In this document: positions 1 through 7,064 of the stretch, one piece after another
How positions within the stretch are numbered: position 1 is the stretch's first letter
Layout: every line of letters starts with the position of its first letter
Assembly (NCBI GenBank): GCA_030743445.1
Contig: JASLSL010000213.1
Location: forward strand, 1-7,064
Origin: Alphaproteobacteria bacterium
GTDB lineage: Bacteria; Pseudomonadota; Alphaproteobacteria; UBA8366
Direction of reading: 5' to 3'
Length of the DNA: 7,064 nucleotides
Position numbers and translations under genes: made by a program
Notes under the pieces: model-generated
Seen by the model: the letters and a program-made list of their open reading frames with translations, nothing else
The model's database searches: none
Told to the model about the DNA's origin: nothing

Positions 1-1150
1 GCAGATGCGTCGGCTAGGCTACTATCACACCTTCCGCCAACGCGGGAATTTGACCAGCGTCGACTTGGCCGAGAAGCTGCTGGGGATCGCCCCGGTGCCG
101 ATGTCGAAGGTCTTGTTCCAGTGCTCGGGCTCGGAGGCCAACGACACCGCGGTCAAGCTGGTGTGGTACTACCACAACGCCATCGGCAAGCCCGAGAAGC
201 GCAAGATCATCTCGCGCCACATGGCCTATCACGGCAGCACCGCGACGGCGGTCAGCCTTTCGGGCAAGCCCGACATGCACCGCGACTTCAACCTGCCCTA
301 CGAGCCGTTCCACCACACCGACTTTCCGCACTACTACCGCCTCCACGAAGACGGCGAGACGGAAGAGGAATTCGCCACCCGCTGCGCCGACAATCTGGAG
401 AAGATGATCCTGGAGGAGGGGCCGGAGACCGTGGCCGCCTTCTTCGCCGAGCCGGTAATGGGGGCCGGCGGCGGCATCGTCCCGCCGGCGACCTATTTCG
501 AGAAGGTCCAGGCGGTGTTGCGGAAGTACGACGTGCTGTTCGTCGCCGACGAGGTGATCTGCGGTTTCGGGCGGACCGGCAACTGGTGGGGCAGCCAGAC
601 CTTTAATTTGCGGCCCGACATGATCAGCTGCGCCAAGGCGCTGTCGGCGGCCTACCAGCCGATCTCGGCCTTACTGATCAACGAGAAGATCTACCAGGCG
701 ATGATCGCCGAGAGCGAGAAGCTCGGCAATTTCTCGCACGGCTATACCTATGCGGGGCATCCGGTCACGACCGCGGTCGCGATGGAGGCGATCAAGATCT
801 ACGAGGAGATGGATTTGATCGGCCATGTCGGCCGGGTCGGCCCGCACCTGCAAAAGCGCCTGCAGGGGTACGCCGACCATCCGCTGGTCGGCGACGTGCG
901 CGGGGTCGGCATGATCGCCGGCATCGAGGTGGTCAAAGACAAAAAGACCCGCGAGGCCTTCGACCCGGAGGTGAAAATCGCGCGCAAGGTCGGCGATCAT
1001 GGCGAGCAGCACGGCGTCTTGATGCGCATCATCGGCGACCGCGTCGTGTTCTCGCCACCGCTGATCATGACCGAGGCCGAGATCGACGAGTTAATGGACG
1101 GCCTCGGCAAGGCGCTCGACGCCACCTGGGCGGAGGTGCGGGGCGCCTAG
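1..1150 (+). CDS. Class III PLP-dependent aminotransferase, 5'-partial
   Basis: The gene enters from the left edge. The frame is already open at base 2, and the Met codon at base 5 lies inside the fold, so roughly the first 70 residues of a usual ~450-residue protein are missing. Numbering from that Met, the PLP signatures are clear: SGSEAND (41-47, phosphate-binding turn), YHGS (75-78, ring stacking), ADEVICGFGR (181-190, Asp182 for the pyridine nitrogen) and SCAKALS with the Schiff-base Lys211. HGYTYAGHP (about 244-252) and the C-terminal FSPPLIMT are typical of omega-amino acid/amine:pyruvate transaminases. The family moves an amino group from a terminal amine or omega-amino acid to pyruvate or another keto acid in the cytosol. 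The amino donor cannot be read from the sequence. It converges on the mutase operon with a 6-bp gap, so it is probably a separate unit, although it could supply an aldehyde or keto acid to the same pathway. Confidence 0.9.
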   Translation, partial: QMRRLGYYHTFRQRGNLTSVDLAEKLLGIAPVPMSKVLFQCSGSEANDTAVKLVWYYHNAIGKPEKRKIISRHMAYHGSTATAVSLSGKPDMHRDFNLPYEPFHHTDFPHYYRLHEDGETEEEFATRCADNLEKMILEEGPETVAAFFAEPVMGAGGGIVPPATYFEKVQAVLRKYDVLFVADEVICGFGRTGNWWGSQTFNLRPDMISCAKALSAAYQPISALLINEKIYQAMIAESEKLGNFSHGYTYAGHPVTTAVAMEAIKIYEEMDLIGHVGRVGPHLQKRLQGYADHPLVGDVRGVGMIAGIEVVKDKKTREAFDPEVKIARKVGDHGEQHGVLMRIIGDRVVFSPPLIMTEAEIDELMDGLGKALDATWAEVRGA

Positions 1151-1156
1151 CCCGGC

Positions 1157-2086
1157 TCAGGTCCTGCGTCCGACCTTGTCCTCGCGCGACTCCGTCAGCC
1201 CGGCGACCAGACGATCGAACAATTGCGGCAGAGCGTCGTCGAACGACTCCGCCGCGGTGCCGTCCAACACCTCGCTCGCCCGCCGCAGCAGCAGGTTCTG
1301 CATGTGATAGCGCGAGCGTTCGCGCCGTGTCGCCTCTCGGTCGCGATGCTCGGCGAGCCAGGCCGCATGGCGCTCGATCGCGTCGTCGAGCTCGTCGATG
1401 CCGTTATCCTCCGTCGCCGAGGCCATGATCACCGGCGGCAGCCAGCCGCCGTCGCCCTTCTTGCGCCGGATGATGGCGTTGACCTCGGCGCGGATCTTGC
1501 CGGCGCCCGGCAGGTCGGCCTTGTTGACGACGATGACGTCGGCGGTCTCGAGGATGCCCGCCTTCATCGCCTGAATCGTGTCGCCCGATTCCGGCACCAG
1601 CACCAGCACGACGGTGTCGACCAGGCTGCGCACCGCGAACTCGACCTGGCCGACGCCGACGGTCTCGAGCACAACGTCGTCGAAGCCGAAGCCCTCCATG
1701 GTCAACAGCAGGTCGGCGATGTTGTCGCACAGCCCGTCGTGGGCGCGCCGGCTCGGCACCGAGCGGACATAGAGCGCGGGGTGCTCGGCGACGGTCTCCA
1801 TGCGCACCCGGTCGCCGAGGATCGAGCCTTGGCTCACCGGGCTCGTCGGGTCGATGGCGAGTACCCCGATGCGGCGGTCGCGCTCTAACCGGCGCGCGGC
1901 GAGGCGGCAGATCAGCATGCTCTTGCCGGCGCCCGGCGGTCCGGTCATGCCGAGCCTCTGCGCCGGTTCCGGCCCCGCATCGGCGAGGCCGGCCAGCGCC
2001 TCTTCGACCGAGGCGTCGAGAATCCGCGTCAGGCTTTGCGCAAGGGCGCGGCGCTGCTTCGGGTCGAGACCGTTGCCACGGCTCAT
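1157..2086 (-). CDS. meaB: MeaB/ArgK-family G3E GTPase, chaperone of the B12-dependent mutase
   Basis: This 309-residue protein has the normal MeaB length and motif order: Walker A GPPGAGKS (49-56), DPTSP (79-83), GDRVRM (91-96), ETVGVGQVE (141-149), ESGD (166-169), the guanine-specificity motif NKAD (188-191) and SATEDNG (223-229). MeaB proteins use GTP hydrolysis to gate loading of adenosylcobalamin into acyl-CoA mutases and to protect or rescue the enzyme from inactivation. It is cytosolic. It is the last gene of the operon. Its ATG overlaps the CoA-transferase stop by 4 bp (ATGA), and AAGGA lies 9 bases upstream. Its presence supports real B12-mutase activity from this operon, because it is the dedicated partner of that enzyme class. 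It is unlikely to be an arginine kinase, despite the old ArgK name. Confidence 0.94.
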   Translation of the reverse strand: MSRGNGLDPKQRRALAQSLTRILDASVEEALAGLADAGPEPAQRLGMTGPPGAGKSMLICRLAARRLERDRRIGVLAIDPTSPVSQGSILGDRVRMETVAEHPALYVRSVPSRRAHDGLCDNIADLLLTMEGFGFDDVVLETVGVGQVEFAVRSLVDTVVLVLVPESGDTIQAMKAGILETADVIVVNKADLPGAGKIRAEVNAIIRRKKGDGGWLPPVIMASATEDNGIDELDDAIERHAAWLAEHRDREATRRERSRYHMQNLLLRRASEVLDGTAAESFDDALPQLFDRLVAGLTESREDKVGRRT

Positions 2087-3231
2087 TCCGCGGCGTCCTT
2101 GGCCAACAGCGCCGCGTTGTGCTCGCCCAAGAGCGGCGGGGCGGCGTAGGCCGGCGCGTGGTCCGGCATGCGGAACGGCGAGCCGACGACGCGGATCGGC
2201 CCGTCCGGTGTCGGGATCGTCGCCACCATATCGCGCGCCCGGGCGAGCTCGCCGTCGAGTGCCGCCTCGAGCCGCTCGACGCCGGCGACGACGATGTCGT
2301 GGCGCAGCAGCCGCTCGACCCAGCTCGCCGTGTCGTCGGTCCGCATCAACTCGCCGACCGCGGCGACCACGACGTCACGGTTGGCGTGGCGCGTCTGCAT
2401 GGTGGCAAAGCGCGGGTCGTCGATCCATTCGGGCTTGCCGGCCTCCTCGGCGAAGCGGCGCCAGAAGCCGTCGTGGCTGATGAACAGCACGAGCCAGCCG
2501 TCGCGCGTCTCGAACAGCTGCGCCGGCACGAAGTAGGCGTGCGCGCCGTTGGCGTAGCGCTCTGGCCGCTCGCCCGCGTTGAGCCAGGCGCCGGCCACGT
2601 AGTTGAGCTGCGAGAGCATGACGTCGAACAGCGAGATGTCGACTTGGCCGCCGTTGCCCTCGACGATCTTGGCGAGCAAGCCGACCGCGCCCATGATGCC
2701 GGCCGAGTTGTCGACCACCGAGTAGCCGGCCTTGGTCGGCGCGGCGCCGGGATCGCCGGTCAGCGCCATGATGCCGGCCAAGGCCTGCACCACGTAGTCG
2801 TAGGCCGGGCGGTCGGCGTAGGGCCCCTCCAATCCGTATCCCGTCAGCGCGACGCACACGAGTTGCTCGTTCCATTGTTTCAGGGCGTCGTAGGTCAGGC
2901 CGAGCTTCTTGATCACCGCCGGGCGCATGTTGGTCACCAGCGCGTGGGAGTCGGCGGCGAGCCGCCCCAGCGCCGCCTGGCCCGCCGCCGTCGTGAGGTC
3001 GAGCGTGACACTTTTTTTGTTGCGGTTGAGGCTCGCGAAATAGGCGTTGTGCGGGCCGATCGAATGCGGGCCGACGCCGCGCGCCATATCGCCCGTCTCG
3101 GGCGGCTCGATCTTGATCACCTCGGCGCCGAGGTCGGCGAGCAGCATGCCGCAATATGGCCCGGCCAGCACGTGGCCGACCTCGAGCACGCGGATGGCGC
3201 CGAGGGGACCGCCAGGGGTCGCGGCCGTCAT
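2083..3231 (-). CDS. CaiB/BaiF family III CoA-transferase
   Basis: This is a complete family III CoA-transferase of 382 residues (usual range about 380-430). It opens with the family start VLEVGHVLAGPYCGMLLADL (15-34), followed by AEVIKIE (36-42), the NRNKKSV segment (69-75) and LTGYG (129-133). The expected catalytic Asp, which forms the aspartyl-CoA anhydride, is Asp174 in SVVDNSAG. The C-terminus has the usual LGEHN motif. Enzymes of this family move CoA between carboxylic acids such as formate/oxalate, carnitine, benzylsuccinate/succinate or mesaconate/succinate. The acids used here cannot be read from the sequence. The ATG overlaps the stop of the B12-binding subunit by 4 bp, with GGGAG 8 bases upstream. 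Its position between the mutase subunits and MeaB argues that it activates the mutase substrate or releases the product of the pathway. Confidence 0.92.
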   Translation of the reverse strand: MTAATPGGPLGAIRVLEVGHVLAGPYCGMLLADLGAEVIKIEPPETGDMARGVGPHSIGPHNAYFASLNRNKKSVTLDLTTAAGQAALGRLAADSHALVTNMRPAVIKKLGLTYDALKQWNEQLVCVALTGYGLEGPYADRPAYDYVVQALAGIMALTGDPGAAPTKAGYSVVDNSAGIMGAVGLLAKIVEGNGGQVDISLFDVMLSQLNYVAGAWLNAGERPERYANGAHAYFVPAQLFETRDGWLVLFISHDGFWRRFAEEAGKPEWIDDPRFATMQTRHANRDVVVAAVGELMRTDDTASWVERLLRHDIVVAGVERLEAALDGELARARDMVATIPTPDGPIRVVGSPFRMPDHAPAYAAPPLLGEHNAALLAKDAAE

Positions 3232-3626
3232 GGCGCCAACTCCCGGTCCATTTCGGCCAGCACCTCGTCGATCGTCATCTCGGCGGTGAACACGCCGGCC
3301 GCACCCGACCCCTTGAGGTCTTCGTGGTCGGCCGGCGGGATCGTGCCGCCGACGAACACCTTGATGTCACCGGCGTCGAGGTCGTCGAGCCGCGCCACAA
3401 TCTCGGACACCAGTTCCTTGTGGCTGCCCGAGAGGATCGACAGCCCGACCGCATCGACGTCCTCGTCGACGGCGACCCGCGCGATGTGCTCGGGGCTCTT
3501 GCGCAGGCCCGTGTAGATCACGTCGGCGCCGGCGTCGCGCAGGGCGAGGGCGATCACCTTGGCACCTACGTCGTGGCCGTCGAGGCCCGGCTTGGCGATC
3601 AGGATGCGTTTACCCTTGAGGCTCAT
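3228..3626 (-). CDS. B12-binding small subunit of acyl-CoA mutase
   Basis: This 132-residue stand-alone cobalamin-binding domain has the length of the small subunit of split mutases (about 130-140). The base-off/His-on motif is complete: GLDGHDVG (14-21), with His18 as the lower axial ligand of cobalt, followed by GLSILSG (61-67) and FVGGTIPP (91-98), which line the nucleotide-tail pocket. It pairs with the TIM-barrel subunit encoded directly upstream. I chose the start at 3626 (MSLKGKRIL) because GGAGG stands 5 bases before it. An in-frame ATG at 3638 would add four residues and touches the large-subunit stop as TGATG, but it has no ribosome binding site. The reading frame stays open far upstream, through the large-subunit gene, but that extension has no family similarity and is a shadow. 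The gene overlaps the CoA-transferase start by 4 bp. Confidence 0.93.
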   Translation of the reverse strand: MSLKGKRILIAKPGLDGHDVGAKVIALALRDAGADVIYTGLRKSPEHIARVAVDEDVDAVGLSILSGSHKELVSEIVARLDDLDAGDIKVFVGGTIPPADHEDLKGSGAAGVFTAEMTIDEVLAEMDRELAP

Positions 3627-3631
3627 GGCGC

Positions 3632-3636
3632 CCTCC
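3632..3636 (-). promoter_or_regulatory. Ribosome binding site deciding the small-subunit start
   Basis: The - strand reads GGAGG here, 5 bases before the ATG at 3626. It lies just inside the alternative start at 3638. This favours 3626 as the translation start of the B12-binding subunit and implies translation coupled to the end of the large-subunit gene. Confidence 0.6.
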
Positions 3637-3637
3637 A

Positions 3638-5278
<1,641 letters not shown>

Positions 5279-5290
5279 GGCTCGGCTCCG

Positions 5291-6055
5291 TCATTGCAGC
5301 AGTTTGTCGGCGGCGTCCCAGTGGTCCTGGTGCACCCAGGTATCGGCGAACAGTCGCGTCTCGAGTTGCATCAGCTCGTCGCGCGGTAGGCCCCGGCGCG
5401 CGCCGAGGTTGAGCGCCTTGAAGGCGCGCAGCACCTGCGGCGCCTGGCCCATGATCGGCGCCAGGAACGCCTCGAGGCAGTCGTCGAGGGATTGACCGTC
5501 TCCGGCGGCGACATCGACGAGACCGAGCGCCAGGGCCTCGTCGCCCGACAGCAGCTCGCTGCGGGCGAGCAGGCGCAGCGCCGCCGTCGGTCCGACGATG
5601 CGCGCGAGGTCGATGCCGCCGCCCCAGGCGGTGGCGATGTTGAGGCGTCCCTGGATGAAGCCGATGCGCGCATGGGACGCGGTGACGCGGAAATCGCAAG
5701 ACGCCGCCAGCTCCGCGCCGCCGCCGAGCGCGTCGCCGTTGAGCGCGGCGACGACCGGCACGGGGAAGCTGCGGATCGCGTCGAGCGCCGCCTTCGCCTG
5801 GTCGGCCATGATCTCTGCCTCCTTGACGGTGCGCACGGTGGCGAGGTCGCGCAGGTCGCCGCCGGCGGCGAAGCTCTTGTCGCCGGCGCCGGTCAGCGTC
5901 GCGACGCAGATGCTGTCGTCCGCGGCATGGCGTTCGAAGATCTCCTGCAGCTCGGCAAGGACGGCGCGACTCAGCGCGTTGCGCTTATCCGCCCGATCGA
6001 TGGTGACCGCGAGCCGCCCGTCGGCGGCCTCGACGATGAGGTGCCGGTCCGTCAT
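5291..6055 (-). CDS. Crotonase-fold protein (enoyl-CoA hydratase/isomerase family), possibly a malonyl-CoA-type decarboxylase
   Basis: This complete 254-residue crotonase has the two oxyanion-hole segments that bind the thioester: SFAAGGDL (61-68) and NGDALGGGAELAASCDF (106-122). The first hydratase glutamate is present as Glu115 in GGGAEL. Where classical hydratases have FPE with the second glutamate, this protein has FIQ (133-135), so that Glu appears to be Gln135. The following NIATAWGGG (139-147) resembles the W-G-G region I recall from ECHDC1-type ethylmalonyl-CoA decarboxylases. A plain hydratase is therefore doubtful, and decarboxylation, isomerisation or thioester hydrolysis are alternatives. 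The start at 6055 was chosen because it overlaps the regulator stop as ATGA and has GGAGG 10 bases upstream. The frame is open further upstream, but only inside the regulator gene. Its place beside the mutase suggests it uses the mutase substrate or product. Confidence 0.9.
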   Translation of the reverse strand: MTDRHLIVEAADGRLAVTIDRADKRNALSRAVLAELQEIFERHAADDSICVATLTGAGDKSFAAGGDLRDLATVRTVKEAEIMADQAKAALDAIRSFPVPVVAALNGDALGGGAELAASCDFRVTASHARIGFIQGRLNIATAWGGGIDLARIVGPTAALRLLARSELLSGDEALALGLVDVAAGDGQSLDDCLEAFLAPIMGQAPQVLRAFKALNLGARRGLPRDELMQLETRLFADTWVHQDHWDAADKLLQ

Positions 6056-6795
6056 GGCGAGGTCGCCTCCGCCAGGGCCTTGCGGATCTTGGCCAAGCGC
6101 GCGCCGTGCTCGGTCAGCATCGGCTCCATGCGCTGGATCGGGCCGGCGATGGCGATGCCGTAGGGCTCGTCGTTGAGCGCCAGGCTCGTCGAGACCGCCA
6201 TCACGTCGGCCACGTTCTCGCCGTGCGTGACGAAATAGCCGCGCTTGCGGCCGGCGGCGATGTCCTTGGCCAAGCGGTTCGCCGTGGTGAGCGTATGTTT
6301 GGTCACCCGGGGCAGATCGAGCTGTTGCAGCAATCCTTCCAATTCGTCCTGCGGCAGTGCGCCGAGTATCGCCTTGCCGATGGCGCTGGAGTGCAGCGGC
6401 TTGACCTCGCCCGGATCGGCGGAATAGCGGATCGTGTGCAGCCCCTCGAGCACGTCGAGGTAAACCACGCCGTCGTCCTGGCGCTTGCCGAGGATCACCG
6501 TTTCCCGCGTCGCGTCGCGCAGCCGCGCGAGCTCGGGTTCGACGCGCTCGAGCACCGGATCGTGCGCCAGGATGGCGCGCGCCACGTCGTGGAGCCGCCG
6601 CGTCGGATACAACAGCCGTCGTCCCGCCTCGTAAAGGTAGCCGCGGCTCTCCAACGTGCGGATCAGGCCGTGGCAACTGCTCGCCGGGGCGCCGATGGCC
6701 TCGGCGATCTCGCTCAACGAAAGCGGCCGCTGGCGCAGGCTGAACGCCTCGAACACGTCGAGGGCGCGGTCCGCGGATTTGACTGATGTTTTCAT
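6052..6795 (-). CDS. IclR-family transcriptional regulator
   Basis: This 247-residue protein has the normal IclR length. The N-terminal winged helix-turn-helix spans about residues 8-66, with the helix-turn-helix LSLSEIAEAIGAPASSCHGL (25-44) and the wing after RGYLYE. The C-terminal effector domain (about 75-245) has HSSAIGKAILGAL (135-147) and GYFVTHGEN (186-194), typical of the small-molecule pocket. IclR proteins respond to small organic acids or aromatic compounds and act as repressors or activators, often of an adjacent catabolic operon and of themselves. It is the first gene of the - strand operon and overlaps the crotonase gene by 4 bp, so it should be co-transcribed with the enzymes. 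A palindrome lies 7 bp before its start. There is no strong ribosome binding site before the ATG at 6795. The effector is probably a substrate or intermediate of the pathway (inference). Confidence 0.94.
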   Translation of the reverse strand: MKTSVKSADRALDVFEAFSLRQRPLSLSEIAEAIGAPASSCHGLIRTLESRGYLYEAGRRLLYPTRRLHDVARAILAHDPVLERVEPELARLRDATRETVILGKRQDDGVVYLDVLEGLHTIRYSADPGEVKPLHSSAIGKAILGALPQDELEGLLQQLDLPRVTKHTLTTANRLAKDIAAGRKRGYFVTHGENVADVMAVSTSLALNDEPYGIAIAGPIQRMEPMLTEHGARLAKIRKALAEATSP

Positions 6796-6819
6796 ATTCG
6801 TGAAATTAATTTCTATATT
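6791..6819 (+). promoter_or_regulatory. Candidate rightward promoter for the acyl-CoA synthetase gene
   Basis: TTCATA (6791-6796) and TATATT (6814-6819) are separated by 17 bases, with the palindrome inside the spacer. This would give a 5' leader of about 95 bases before the synthetase ATG. Both boxes are imperfect, so this is a weak call. Confidence 0.25.
6802..6813. promoter_or_regulatory. Putative IclR operator (12-bp perfect palindrome)
   Basis: GAAATTAATTTC is its own reverse complement. It closely resembles the published E. coli IclR half-sites (GAAAT-N-ATTTC), with a two-base centre in place of one. It stands 7 bp before the regulator start, in an AT-rich patch of otherwise GC-rich DNA. 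It overlaps the -10/+1 zone of the leftward promoter candidate and the spacer of the rightward one, so one bound dimer could control both directions and autoregulate the regulator gene. Confidence 0.5.
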
Positions 6820-6838
6820 GTGAACTGATCTCCGTCAA
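6810..6838 (-). promoter_or_regulatory. Candidate promoter of the regulator-mutase operon
   Basis: On the - strand, TTGACG (6838-6833) matches 5 of 6 bases of a sigma-70 -35 box. It is followed 17 bases later by TAGAAA (6815-6810), or 15 bases later by TATAGA (6817-6812), each matching 4 of 6 of a -10 box. It lies 15 bp or more before the regulator ATG and overlaps the palindrome. The transcription start is inferred, not seen. Confidence 0.4.
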
Positions 6839-6864
6839 GGACCGATTGTCCGGGACCGCCGACA

Positions 6865-6894
6865 TTGGGATCGGCCGGATGTTTCGGCTAGAGT
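6865..6894 (+). promoter_or_regulatory. Alternative rightward promoter nearer the synthetase gene
   Basis: TTGGGA (6865-6870) and TAGAGT (6889-6894) are 18 bases apart, the second within GGCTAGAGT. The position, about 28 bases before the ATG, suits a short leader. Each box matches 4 of 6 consensus bases. I cannot choose between this and the upstream candidate from sequence alone. Confidence 0.25.
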
Positions 6895-6922
6895 CTCGGG
6901 AACGAAAACGGGAGTGCGCAGG

Positions 6923-7064
6923 ATGAACCTCGGAACGCTACTGCCGCACCACGCGCTGACCCGCGGCGACCATACCGCCGTCGTGTTCGAGGACACGCGG
7001 CTTTCCTATCGCGAGTTCAACGCGCGGGTGAACCGGCTGGCCAACGCGCTCGTGGCCGAGGGCA
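6923..7064 (+). CDS. Acyl-CoA synthetase (AMP-forming, ANL superfamily), 3'-partial
   Basis: Only the first 47 codons are in the window. The protein begins MNLGTLLPHHALTRGD and continues with TAVVFEDTRLSYREF and NARVNRLANAL. This matches the N-terminal start of fatty-acid/acyl-CoA ligases and AMP-dependent synthetases: a short helix, a strand with the D-x-R-L-S/T-Y-x-E/Q-F pattern, then a helix containing NRLANAL. Such enzymes activate a carboxylic acid to acyl-AMP and then acyl-CoA. The ATP-binding and substrate-pocket motifs lie beyond the right edge, so the acid is unknown. GGGAG lies 8 bases before the ATG. The gene is divergent from the regulator-mutase operon and shares its control region, which suggests co-regulation and a role in feeding CoA esters into the same pathway (inference). 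Confidence 0.78.
   Translation, partial: MNLGTLLPHHALTRGDHTAVVFEDTRLSYREFNARVNRLANALVAEG

Noticed and set aside
1138..1160. Possible bidirectional terminator at the convergent junction
   Set aside because: Only a 4-bp perfect stem can be drawn and no T run follows on either strand.
3012..3018. Run of seven T (seven A on the coding strand) inside the CoA-transferase gene, a possible slippage or frameshift site
   Set aside because: The run encodes the conserved NRNKKSV segment in the correct frame and the protein continues normally, so there is no sign of a frameshift or of programmed slippage.
2119..3516. A 465-codon open frame on the + strand, antisense to the CoA-transferase and B12-subunit genes
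   Set aside because: It is a shadow frame typical of GC-rich DNA: biased composition, no recognisable motif, and it lies over two strongly supported genes.
6056..6676. N-terminal extension of the crotonase frame into the regulator gene
   Set aside because: The extension is low-complexity Arg/Gly/Ala sequence. The crotonase fold begins right at the Met at 6055, which overlaps the regulator stop as ATGA.

Overview
The window is GC-rich, densely packed bacterial DNA. GC-ending codons, very short intergenic gaps, ATGA stop/start overlaps and the protein set (class III aminotransferase, split B12-dependent acyl-CoA mutase, MeaB, CaiB/BaiF CoA-transferase, crotonase, IclR regulator) suggest an alphaproteobacterium, perhaps of the Rhodospirillales/Rhizobiales type. 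This is an inference; other high-GC proteobacteria are not excluded. I see no RNA genes, mobile elements, CRISPR arrays or large repeats.

Layout. The left end (to 1150, + strand) is the 3' part of a class III PLP aminotransferase gene. It ends 6 bp from a convergent six-gene block on the - strand (6795 down to 1157). In transcription order the block is: IclR-type regulator, crotonase (enoyl-CoA hydratase/isomerase fold), acyl-CoA mutase large subunit, mutase B12-binding small subunit, family III CoA-transferase, and MeaB GTPase. Three junctions are 4-bp ATGA overlaps, one is a TGATG contact or an 11-bp gap (depending on the start used), and one is a 12-bp gap, so the block reads as one operon. 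A 127-bp intergenic region (6796-6922) holds a perfect IclR-like palindrome between divergent promoter candidates. It is followed by the first 47 codons of an acyl-CoA synthetase gene on the + strand.

How the genes may work together. Mutase, MeaB-type chaperone, crotonase and CoA-transferase are the same four functions found in the E. coli sbm operon (scpA-argK-scpB-scpC), which converts succinate to propionate through succinyl-CoA and methylmalonyl-CoA. Here the CoA-transferase is family III, the mutase is split into two chains, and the crotonase lacks the second hydratase glutamate and looks more like a malonyl-CoA-type decarboxylase. The mutase keeps the Tyr and Arg that mark methylmalonyl-CoA mutase but has lost several other active-site residues (equivalents of Tyr243, His328, Gln330, His364 and Asn366 in the Propionibacterium enzyme). 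The main finding is therefore a possible rearrangement/decarboxylation pathway for a succinate-like or alkyl-malonate-like CoA ester of unknown identity, controlled by IclR and fed by a CoA-transferase and/or the divergent acyl-CoA ligase.
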